Counted from the stretch's first letter, positions 1-6,613 are shown. The stretch is 7,569 bases of DNA from an uncultured Candidatus Melainabacteria bacterium (GCA_946186335.1 CAMHMW010000087.1:1-7569), one strand, 5' to 3'. The notes: a model not told the origin generated them from the sequence alone. Translations and numbers: made by a program.

Positions 1-75
1 ATAAACACGAGACATAAATTATACACTACCTACTACACACTAACCTTCTACACACGAGGAATTGAAAAAGATTCC

Positions 76-106
76 AAACTCTTTCCAAAAGAAAGGGTTT
101 TTTTTT
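76..106 (+). terminator. Rho-independent terminator of an upstream transcript
   Basis: A 10-bp stem (76-85 with 91-100, one G-U pair at 80/96) closes a 5-nt loop (86-90) and runs directly into a continuous T tract to 106, the textbook intrinsic terminator shape for forward transcription. It must end a transcript that starts before the window, since no gene is recognisable in 1-75. It also insulates tsaD from upstream transcription, so tsaD should have its own promoter between 107 and 153. The reverse strand has only a weak T-rich stretch after the hairpin, so forward use is favoured. Confidence 0.8.
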
Positions 107-121
107 GGGGAAAATAACAAA

Positions 122-147
122 TATAATTAATATTTTTATAGTAAAAT
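122..147 (+). promoter_or_regulatory. Candidate -10 elements for tsaD
   Basis: Between the upstream terminator and tsaD lies an AT-rich stretch holding two -10-like hexamers: a perfect TATAAT at 122-127 and TAAAAT at 142-147. Neither has a convincing -35 hexamer at 16-18 bp. The first would give a 5' leader of about 19 nt; the second would start RNA at or next to the A of the ATG at 154, a leaderless message. No Shine-Dalgarno precedes that ATG, which makes the leaderless reading worth considering. AT-richness alone can produce such matches, so confidence is low. Confidence 0.3.
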
Positions 148-153
148 GACTAT

Positions 154-1188
154 ATGGAAAAGGAATGTTTATTTAGCGAAAGACAGGTAGAAGTCGGAAT
201 TGACAGCGGCTACAATAATTACATAATGGCAATTGAATCAAGTTGTGATGAAACCGCCTGTGCAATTGTTAAAAACGGACGGGAAGTTATTGCAAATGTC
301 GTTGCTTCTCAGATAAAAACCCATGAGAAATTCGGCGGGGTAATACCTGAAATTGCGGCAAGAGAACATCTTGATTCCATAAACATCGTAGTACAGGAAG
401 CATTTGATCAATCGGGTTTAAAGCCTAATGATATAACAGCATTTGCAGGTACCGTAGGTCCGGGGCTTGTCGGCTGTCTGCTTGTCGGCTTGAATGCGGC
501 AAAAACCCTTGCCCTTGTTCATGATAAACCGTTTATCGGAGTTAATCACCTTAATGCACACCTTTGCGCAAATTATCTTGATACTGATTTAAAACCGCCA
601 TTTATGGCTCTTTTGGTAAGCGGCGGACACACTCAGATTATTGATGTTGAAAGTTATTCAAAACAGACAATCTTAGGTGAAACCATAGATGATGCAGTCG
701 GTGAGGCATACGACAAGGTCGCAAGACTGATTGGGCTGCCATATCCTGGTGGACCGCGGCTTGACAAACTGGCACAAGAAGGAAATCCGAAAGCATTTGA
801 ACTTCCCATTTCAAAAGTAGGAGATTATGATTTTAGTTTCAGCGGATTAAAAACGGCAGTATTGCGCCTTGTAAAATCATTTGACGGAAAAGAACTTCCT
901 GTTAATGACATTTGCGCAAGTTTTCAGGAATGCGTTTCAAAAACTCTTGTTAAAAAGCTTAAAAAAGCAGTAGAAGAACGAGGATACAGGCAAGTTGTAA
1001 TAGCAGGCGGAGTTGCCGCAAATTCTGAAATCCGCAGAAAGGTTTTTGCACTGGAAAACGAAGGCTATAAAGTTTTTGCACCTGCAATGAAATATTGTAC
1101 GGATAACGCATCCATGGTTGCCTCCTGTGCTTATTTCAACACAAACACTTTTGACGATGTGGATGTTGAAGTATTTTCAAGAGTTTAG
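154..1188 (+). CDS. tsaD: tRNA N6-adenosine threonylcarbamoyltransferase TsaD
   Basis: TsaD transfers the threonylcarbamoyl group from threonylcarbamoyl-AMP (made by TsaC) onto A37 of tRNAs that read ANN codons, with TsaB and TsaE as partners in bacteria. The 344-residue product shows the family's ASKHA-fold signatures: AIESSCDETA at 26-35, the metal-binding NHLNAHL (His132, His136), SGGHTQI at 156-162, the PGGPRLDKLA segment at 198-207, FSFSGLKTAV at 227-236, GGVAANSEIR at 285-294 and CTDNASMVA at 315-323, the last carrying the conserved metal-ligand Asp. The length is ordinary for bacteria. The start is uncertain: ATG 154 adds about 20 residues before the usual N-terminus and has no Shine-Dalgarno. 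The next ATG (226) falls inside the first conserved strand (YIMAIESSCDE), so it is too late, and no in-frame GTG or TTG lies between. No tsaB, tsaE or rimI is adjacent. It is followed by a palindrome and is convergent with the DUF3137 gene. Confidence 0.96.
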   Translation: MEKECLFSERQVEVGIDSGYNNYIMAIESSCDETACAIVKNGREVIANVVASQIKTHEKFGGVIPEIAAREHLDSINIVVQEAFDQSGLKPNDITAFAGTVGPGLVGCLLVGLNAAKTLALVHDKPFIGVNHLNAHLCANYLDTDLKPPFMALLVSGGHTQIIDVESYSKQTILGETIDDAVGEAYDKVARLIGLPYPGGPRLDKLAQEGNPKAFELPISKVGDYDFSFSGLKTAVLRLVKSFDGKELPVNDICASFQECVSKTLVKKLKKAVEERGYRQVVIAGGVAANSEIRRKVFALENEGYKVFAPAMKYCTDNASMVASCAYFNTNTFDDVDVEVFSRV

Positions 1189-1241
1189 ATATAAACTTTG
1201 GTAACTATATACAATGTTACACTAAAATAGATTAAAAGTAC

Positions 1242-1318
1242 CGTCATTCTGAGCGAAGCGAAGAATCTATTGTAAATCAGATTCTTCGGGCTAAAGCCCT
1301 CTGAATGACGAGGTTTTT
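1242..1318. repeat. Compound palindromic intergenic element, possible terminator
   Basis: The outer arms 1242-1253 and 1299-1310 pair over 12 positions with one mismatch (1250/1302), starting with a perfect 8-bp CGTCATTC/GAATGACG. Inside, 1259-1268 pairs perfectly with 1279-1288 around a 10-nt loop, and a further GGC/GCC mini-hairpin (1289-1291/1296-1298) sits on the right arm. The RNA would fold as a branched structure, followed by five Ts at 1314-1318. The arm sequence (CGTCATTCTGAGCGAAGCGA) resembles short dispersed intergenic repeats I know from many low-GC bacterial genomes. Lying between the convergent tsaD and DUF3137 genes, it could terminate transcription from the tsaD side. Weaker inverted matches further out (1220-1226/1325-1331 and 1202-1208/1336-1342) suggest a larger element of about 140 bp. 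Confidence 0.75.
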
Positions 1319-1358
1319 AGTAGATTTAGTGCTAAATAGTTATATAATTGCCTAAACT

Positions 1359-2633
1359 TTATAATTCCAAATGCTGATTCAGTTTCAGTTCATCAACGAT
1401 ATTGAGAACCGAAATCATTTCATCGTACAATTCCTGAAAAGTATTACTGTCAGAATCTTTAAAGTCGTTTCCCATTGCAAACATGTCTTTATCCGTATGA
1501 ATTGCAATAGTCAGTTTATTATCCTTGAATGAACAACGGACATATTTCGCTTTAAATGAAAATTTCAAATGTTCAATTCTTTCCATTATTGATGGAGTTA
1601 ACAGATATCTGGCTTCAATCTGGTCATCCGAATATACAATATACTTATTTGCAAAGTCGGATGCTTCAAGTTTAACCTCATTATATCGTGGTTCTATCGG
1701 AATTTTTCTTGATGTCAGTGATTTTTCATGGATAATTGTATGCCCCTTAACACTTTTATTCATATCAAATTCAACAACAACGCCCCTAAACTTAGAATAT
1801 CGTACAATTAAGAAGGAAAAGACAAGTAATAATATTACTATTACAGGGATTATAAAGAATATTAATATTAAGGCAAAAAGTCCTGCACTCATACCGCTTA
1901 ACCATATAATTAAGAAACCTATAAGCACAATTTCATGAAATGTTAAGATTACTGTCTTCAAATCATATATTTTAATTCTAACTCCGCGAAAATTCCCCCT
2001 GATTATATCATCGTAATGCACCCGCGGATAAGGGTTCAGTATTTTCAAACTGCGCAAATCCTTTATATGATACTGTTTATCTGATTTCATATCCAGTGCC
2101 ACAGATTTTTGATATTCAATAGCATCCTCTAATGTTTTGACATTTTCTGCGCTTCTGCCGATTTCACTATTTTGGTAATTATACATAGATTTTTTAAACC
2201 ATTTACCATCATCCAGAAATATGTTTACGAATTTGGGCATAAGATATTGTTTTAATTCCATTTCCAAATCCTGCTGAATATAACGGGTATTTCCTCTTTT
2301 ATTTGCACTTGACCCCATATTTGATAATATCAGCAAAGAAATTATTGATACAATAACAACTGCAATATCAATTCCCAAAAGTAACTGAATAACAGGTTTA
2401 ATAAAAACTAAATTCGGCAAAATTTTAAACACAATTTTTGAAACATACTCATACCATATAACAAAAGCAAACACCAATGAAAATGAACAAAAAGTACAAA
2501 AGAATGCTATCTGCATAGATCCTTCTATCCTTCTCATTTTTGTATATTCAGGTAATCGGGGTTTTACATCATTATAATAAAAGTCCACAAATTCCTGACG
2601 CATTTGATTGTATGATTTATATTCCAAGACCAT
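1359..2633 (-). CDS. DUF3137-family four-helix membrane protein
   Basis: The family's function is unknown; its members are membrane proteins, some encoded beside lemA. Recognition rests on the C-terminal half: a FRGVVVEFDMNKSVKGHTII segment, then the signature VYSDDQIEARYLLTPSIMERI, an exposed-strand pattern (RCSFKDNKLTIAI) and a closing helix LNIVDELKLN; DDIIRGNFRGVRIKIYD precedes the second membrane pair. From ATG 2633 (424 residues) four hydrophobic segments lie at about 41-63, 78-104, 230-247 and 249-277; the first pair follows a short charged N-terminus. The second pair splits the conserved region, which I do not recall from typical members. ATG 2633 is chosen because AGGAG lies just upstream. 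The longer start at 2678 would place the first codons inside the aspS terminator hairpin and lacks a Shine-Dalgarno. No lemA is in the window. Transcription probably depends on read-through from aspS. Confidence 0.85.
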   Translation of the reverse strand: MVLEYKSYNQMRQEFVDFYYNDVKPRLPEYTKMRRIEGSMQIAFFCTFCSFSLVFAFVIWYEYVSKIVFKILPNLVFIKPVIQLLLGIDIAVVIVSIISLLILSNMGSSANKRGNTRYIQQDLEMELKQYLMPKFVNIFLDDGKWFKKSMYNYQNSEIGRSAENVKTLEDAIEYQKSVALDMKSDKQYHIKDLRSLKILNPYPRVHYDDIIRGNFRGVRIKIYDLKTVILTFHEIVLIGFLIIWLSGMSAGLFALILIFFIIPVIVILLLVFSFLIVRYSKFRGVVVEFDMNKSVKGHTIIHEKSLTSRKIPIEPRYNEVKLEASDFANKYIVYSDDQIEARYLLTPSIMERIEHLKFSFKAKYVRCSFKDNKLTIAIHTDKDMFAMGNDFKDSDSNTFQELYDEMISVLNIVDELKLNQHLEL

Positions 2634-2635
2634 AT

Positions 2636-2640
2636 CTCCT
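2636..2640 (-). promoter_or_regulatory. Shine-Dalgarno that decides the DUF3137 start
   Basis: On the minus strand AGGAG lies 2 nt before ATG 2633, a short but usable spacing; a TTG two codons later (2625-2627) would have a more usual spacing of 8 nt. The motif follows the terminator U-run (2641-2646) without a gap. It argues against the upstream ATG at 2678, which would begin translation inside the hairpin. Confidence 0.7.
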
Positions 2641-2676
2641 AAAAAAGACGCTCGGAGATTTTTTACTCCGAGCATC
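2641..2676 (-). terminator. Rho-independent terminator after aspS
   Basis: Read on the minus strand, an 11-bp stem (2666-2676 with 2647-2657, one G-U pair at 2674/2649) closes an 8-nt A-rich loop (2658-2665) and is followed at once by six Us (2646-2641). It begins 10 nt beyond the aspS stop codon. The stem core is GC-rich (GCTCGGAG/CTCCGAGC) in an AT-rich setting, as expected of a strong intrinsic terminator. The next minus-strand gene's ribosome binding site begins at the base after the U-run, so the hairpin can gate that gene's transcription. Confidence 0.9.
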
Positions 2677-2686
2677 ATTTAAACAA

Positions 2687-4468
2687 TTATTTCTGATTAT
2701 TTACCGTACTTTTGATATGCAATTCACGAAGTTGCTTGATTGAAGCAATACCGGGAGCATCAGACATCAAATCTTTTGCCGCAGCATTTTTCGGGAATGC
2801 AATAACATCACGGATACTGTCGGTTCTCGCTAAAAGCGCAACAAGTCTGTCCAAACCGATAGCCAGACCTGCATGCGGCGGAGTTCCATATTGCAGAGCA
2901 TTAACCATAAATCCGAATTTTTCCGTTGCTTCTTCTTCCGTCAGACCTAATGCCTTAAAGATTTTCTTCTGAACTTCCGATGAGTGGATTCTTACAGAAC
3001 CACCGCCTAACTCCGTACCGTTATATACGATATCATAAGCAATAGATTTAACATTACCCAAATCACCGCTGTCAAGTTTATCCAAATCTTCAAGATTAGG
3101 TGATGTGAACGGGTGGTGCATTGCCATAAATCTGCCTTCTTCATCACTCCATTCAAACATCGGGAAGTCAACAACCCAAAGAAGTGCGTGTTTTGACTCA
3201 TCAATCAAATTAAGAGATTTACCGAAATGTAATCTTAGTCTTCCCATAACATCATAAACAAGTTTCGGCTTATCTGCAACAAAGAAGATTATATCGCCAG
3301 CCTTAGCACCTGCTCTTTCCTGAATGGCTTTTGCCTGTTCTTCTGTTACGAATTTCAGCACAGGTGATTTTGCAGTACCATCTTCCTGATAAATAATATT
3401 AGCAAGAGCTTTCGCACCAAACGATACAGCAAGTTTTGTAATATCATCAATATCTTTTCTTGAATAACTTGCTCCGCCGGGGATTCTGATACCACGGACA
3501 ATGCCGCCGTTTAACAATGTATTTTTAACAATTTGGAAATCTGATTCCAAAATAATATCACCAATGTCAAACAACTCCAAGCCAAAACGTGTATCAGGCT
3601 TATCAGAGCCGAATCTATCCATTGCTTCCTGCCAAGGCATCTGAATAAACGGAGGTTTAACCTCAACACCTGCCGCCTTAAACGCATCAACGATAAGACC
3701 TTCTACTACATTTATGACATCCTGTTGTTCAACGAAAGACATTTCAATATCAACCTGAGTAAATTCAGGCTGTCTGTCTGCACGTAAATCTTCATCTCTG
3801 AAACATTTTGCTATCTGATAATATCTTTCAATTCCGCCAACCATTAAAAGTTGTTTAAAGATTTGCGGAGATTGAGGAAGTGCATAGAATTTACCTTCCT
3901 GAACACGAGATGGAACAAGATAATCTCTTGCACCTTCCGGTGTCGTTTTAATCAGAATAGGTGTTTCAACTTCCAGAAAATCAAGATTATTCATATAATT
4001 TCTGATAGCCTGAACAATATTATGACGCATAACAAGTTTTTCAAGCATCGGTTCACGTCTTAAATCAAGGTATCTGTATTTTAATCTGACATCTTCCGAA
4101 ACATTTTCATCATCAAGAACGAAAGGTAACGTCTTAGCCTCAGATAATATTTCAATGGTTTGCGGATACATTTCAACCTGACCGGTCGGATATTTTTCAT
4201 TATAAGTTTCTTCCGGTCTTTTTGAAACTTTACCGCTAACTTTAATTACATATTCAGAACGCACATGTTCCAATACTTTGTGAATTTCGGGGTTAATTTG
4301 CGGATTCGCAACTATTTGGAAAAATCCGCTTCTGTCACGAAGTTCCACAAAAAGAATTCCGCCCAAATCCCTAATCGTTGAAACCCAACCCGACAGGGTA
4401 ATAGTCTCATCAACATTGGAAAGATTTAACTTTCCACATTCATGGTCTTTAAAACTGGTTTTAATCAT
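2687..4468 (-). CDS. aspS: Aspartyl-tRNA synthetase, bacterial type
   Basis: AspRS activates aspartate with ATP and charges tRNA-Asp; it is a cytoplasmic class IIb synthetase. The 593-residue length matches bacterial AspRS, which carries an extra GAD domain. In order: an N-terminal OB-fold anticodon-binding domain (about 1-110, with GWVSTIRDLGG at 27-37 and LRDRSG at 43-48), the class II core from about 130, the flipping-loop region (TTPEGARDYLVPSR, 175-188), motif 2 (FRDEDLRADRQPEFTQVDIE, 223-242), the GAD insertion (about 295-425), and motif 3 with its ATP-binding arginine (GLAIGLDRLVALL, 534-546). Leu35 stands where some non-discriminating bacterial enzymes have His, which hints at a tRNA-Asp-specific enzyme; this residue rule is from memory. 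The start has AAGGA 10 nt upstream (4479-4483). The gene begins 21 bp after the acidic-protein gene with no terminator between, so the two are probably co-transcribed, and it ends at a strong terminator. Confidence 0.97.
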   Translation of the reverse strand: MIKTSFKDHECGKLNLSNVDETITLSGWVSTIRDLGGILFVELRDRSGFFQIVANPQINPEIHKVLEHVRSEYVIKVSGKVSKRPEETYNEKYPTGQVEMYPQTIEILSEAKTLPFVLDDENVSEDVRLKYRYLDLRREPMLEKLVMRHNIVQAIRNYMNNLDFLEVETPILIKTTPEGARDYLVPSRVQEGKFYALPQSPQIFKQLLMVGGIERYYQIAKCFRDEDLRADRQPEFTQVDIEMSFVEQQDVINVVEGLIVDAFKAAGVEVKPPFIQMPWQEAMDRFGSDKPDTRFGLELFDIGDIILESDFQIVKNTLLNGGIVRGIRIPGGASYSRKDIDDITKLAVSFGAKALANIIYQEDGTAKSPVLKFVTEEQAKAIQERAGAKAGDIIFFVADKPKLVYDVMGRLRLHFGKSLNLIDESKHALLWVVDFPMFEWSDEEGRFMAMHHPFTSPNLEDLDKLDSGDLGNVKSIAYDIVYNGTELGGGSVRIHSSEVQKKIFKALGLTEEEATEKFGFMVNALQYGTPPHAGLAIGLDRLVALLARTDSIRDVIAFPKNAAAKDLMSDAPGIASIKQLRELHIKSTVNNQK

Positions 4469-4489
4469 TTTCTTTATTTCCTTCTTTAT

Positions 4490-6613
4490 CTATTTATTTT
4501 CCGACTTTTTCTTTTTTCCTTTTCTTTCGCCATGTATAATTCGGCAAGACTGGACAATATCTAAGCTTAGCGCATAGAACGGAACTTTTTCCGGTTCAAA
4601 TTCGGTATTATCTTTATCCATAATATTACAATCTTTTATTGCAACGAATTTATGCTCGCTGTTTAATATCTGATACATAATATTTTCTTTTGTCAAATTC
4701 TCGGTACTAATCGAATCAGGAACAAGCAAATTACCCGTTACAATATTATTTTCGGTTGTAAACATAACTCTGACAAATTCCTCTTTAAGTGTCAGACTTT
4801 TTTCAGACTGATGTACTACGGCAGGTGGAGATACTTTATCATCCGTCTGCGGCAGCTGAACTACAGTCGTTTCTATGTCTTGTAACACTTTTTGGACAGC
4901 TTCATCATCCTGATTTTCCTGAATATCGGAATTTACAACCGAGTCTGATTCAGAAACAACTTCTGCTGCAGATTCCGCAGCAGCATGAATTTCCTCAGCA
5001 GATTCTTCTATATCAGGGGCGATGTCTAACGGAGGTAATTCCTCTGCTTCATTATTCTGAGATAATTCTGAATCAATAACAGGTTCTGCCTCTGTTTGTT
5101 CCGTAGCCTCATCCGGTAAGACTTGTTCATCAGGTTCTTCCGCAACAATTTCCTCCGCTGTTGATACTTCATCCAGAGAATTTTCAGTCTCTGCTGTAAC
5201 ATCTTCAACCGGAGGAATATCTTGCATTGTTTCTTCAAGTGAAATATCAATATCAGTAGTTGTTTCAACCTCAGATTGTTCTGCTGACGGTTCTTCAACT
5301 GCTTCATCAATTGCTACTTCTTCCTCAACAGATTCCGGTAAAGTTTCCTCAGTTAAAACTTCATCAAGAGTTTCTTCGGTTTCGGTAACAACATCCTCAA
5401 CTGGCGGTAATTCTTCCTCAATATCAGCCTGCGGTATATCAATATCTGAAACAGTTTCATCCTCATTCTGTTCAGCAGTATCTTCCGTATGCGGTTCAGC
5501 ATTGTCCTCAACCAAAGGTTCACATCCAATATCTTCTGACAGAACTTCCTCGGACGAAGGTTCTTCTAAAACTTCCTCCTGAGAATTATCATCCAAAGTT
5601 TCTTCGGATTCAGTCGTATTATCATCCATAGTGGATAAATCCTGCATTATATCATCAGGAATTAGTTTTCCTTCTACAACATTTTCATCACCGTTAAGGC
5701 TCAAATCCTGTTCGGATTCATTTCCTGCCACCGGAATATCCGCAGCATGAACGGACTCCTGTTCCTCATCAGCAGTTATTTCAATACGCTCATTAAGGTC
5801 TTCTGATTCAATACTGTATACATTAACATCATCCTGTTCTTCTTTTGCCTCAGGTTTATCTTTTTCACGGTGCTTTTTAGTGGCAGCCATAATCAAGCCT
5901 TCAAGAATTGATGGTTTTACTTTACCGTCACTTTCTTTTTCTTCGGCTTCCTGAGCAAGAGTTTTTTGAATTTTTTCACTCTCGGGTCTTTTACGTGTCA
6001 TCTGAATAAGACCGTCTGCGAGATATTCTTCTTCGTTTTCAGCCTTAGGTTTTTCAGGTAGCGGCGGTTGTTTAACCGGTTCGATTTTTCTCGGGTTATT
6101 ACCCATCTTAATCAGTCCGTCAGCAAGCAATGATGTATCCTCAGGTTCTTTTTCCAGCTCTGATGGTGTTTCATCAGTTTCTTCTACCTGAATTTCGGCA
6201 TTTTCATCGGAATCATCTGGCTTAACTTCATCAAGTTCTTTTACAAGTTCTTCAAAATTATCATCTTCCTCAGAGGCTTCCTCCTGTTCGGATTCTTCAT
6301 CTTTTACATCTTCATTTTTCGGAGTTTCAACATGAGCCTTAAACGGCGCCGGAGCCCCCCCGCTTCCGCCAAGAGTAGGAATTTTTGGGGCAGAAGTTTG
6401 TTCCTCGTCTTCTTGCGGTGCATCTTCAACCAAATCACCGAATTCGCCCAAGAAATCGGCAATATCCATCTGGTCATCTTCTTCTGCATTGTTCTCATCT
6501 GACGATGGCGCATCTATTTGAAATTCATTCGGTTTATCATCCGCAGGTGCGTCTATATGAAAAGTGTTATGCTCATCGTCTTCATTCGGTATATTAAAAT
6601 CTTCATTTTCCAT
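4490..6613 (-). CDS. Large acidic, repeat-rich, probably disordered protein with small C-terminal domain
   Basis: I do not recognise this 707-residue protein. By hand count about 30% of residues are Asp or Glu. There is no signal peptide or membrane segment, so it should be cytoplasmic. Order: two N-terminal copies of NxFxIDAP (16-23, 29-36); a helical patch IADFLGEFGDLV (51-62); a Gly/Ala/Pro linker (81-90); three short motifs LADGLIKM (163-170), LADGLIQM (198-205) and ILEGLIMA (236-243), each followed by a basic patch; an acidic region whose tandem units at 384-446 and 447-508 share DIDI...PPVEDV...LDEV, with a decayed third at 509-548; and an ordered-looking domain at about 605-695 followed by a lysine-rich tail. 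That domain alternates strand-like segments (VRVMFTTENNIVTGNLLV, KFVAIKDCNIM, YALSLDIVQSCRII) and recalls small beta-rich ligand or regulatory domains, without assignment. GAGGA lies 9 nt before ATG 6613. It is likely first in an operon with aspS. A run of seven Gs (6355-6361) interrupts the linker codons. Confidence 0.88.
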   Translation of the reverse strand: MENEDFNIPNEDDEHNTFHIDAPADDKPNEFQIDAPSSDENNAEEDDQMDIADFLGEFGDLVEDAPQEDEEQTSAPKIPTLGGSGGAPAPFKAHVETPKNEDVKDEESEQEEASEEDDNFEELVKELDEVKPDDSDENAEIQVEETDETPSELEKEPEDTSLLADGLIKMGNNPRKIEPVKQPPLPEKPKAENEEEYLADGLIQMTRKRPESEKIQKTLAQEAEEKESDGKVKPSILEGLIMAATKKHREKDKPEAKEEQDDVNVYSIESEDLNERIEITADEEQESVHAADIPVAGNESEQDLSLNGDENVVEGKLIPDDIMQDLSTMDDNTTESEETLDDNSQEEVLEEPSSEEVLSEDIGCEPLVEDNAEPHTEDTAEQNEDETVSDIDIPQADIEEELPPVEDVVTETEETLDEVLTEETLPESVEEEVAIDEAVEEPSAEQSEVETTTDIDISLEETMQDIPPVEDVTAETENSLDEVSTAEEIVAEEPDEQVLPDEATEQTEAEPVIDSELSQNNEAEELPPLDIAPDIEESAEEIHAAAESAAEVVSESDSVVNSDIQENQDDEAVQKVLQDIETTVVQLPQTDDKVSPPAVVHQSEKSLTLKEEFVRVMFTTENNIVTGNLLVPDSISTENLTKENIMYQILNSEHKFVAIKDCNIMDKDNTEFEPEKVPFYALSLDIVQSCRIIHGERKGKKKKSENK
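4970..5464 (-). repeat. Tandem repeat of about 192 bp (64 residues) inside the acidic gene
   Basis: Residues 384-446 and 447-508 of the acidic protein align as two units with the shared order DIDI, six to eight residues, (L/I)PPVEDV, (T/A)ETE, LDEV, then an E/V/P-rich stretch ending near EQ. Residues 509-548 hold a partial third unit (ELPPLD). The likeness is visible in the DNA too, for example the two segments near 5192-5240 and 5380-5445, so this is old tandem duplication rather than only shared composition. Unit spacing is 64 residues between the first two DIDI motifs. Confidence 0.7.

Noticed and set aside
1..75. Possible end of an upstream gene or small RNA gene
   Set aside because: One frame stays open from 1 to 117 but runs through the terminator hairpin and resembles nothing; no tRNA or other RNA fold is visible. 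Only the terminator is supported.
146..190. Short overlapping frame (14 codons) at the tsaD start as an upstream regulatory ORF
   Set aside because: It has no Shine-Dalgarno and no recognisable leader-peptide features; such frames arise easily in AT-rich DNA.
1201..1220. GTAAC/GTTAC hairpin just after tsaD as a separate terminator
   Set aside because: A stem of only 5 bp with a 10-nt loop and no T tract after it; at most part of the larger inverted element.
1525..1938. Plus-strand open frame of 137 codons
   Set aside because: It lies wholly antisense to the well-supported DUF3137 gene; no family likeness and no start signals.
2634..2678. Longer DUF3137 start at ATG 2678 (439 residues)
   Set aside because: The extra 15 codons are the aspS terminator hairpin and U-run read as protein, and no Shine-Dalgarno precedes 2678, while AGGAG precedes ATG 2633.
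4789..5079. Plus-strand open frame of 96 codons
   Set aside because: Antisense shadow of the acidic gene; its Gln/Leu bias follows from reverse-complemented GAA and GAT codons.
5026..5310. Minus-strand frame rich in Gln, Lys and Leu
   Set aside because: It is an out-of-frame reading of the repetitive acidic gene; GAA-rich codons shifted by one base give Lys, Arg and Gln runs.
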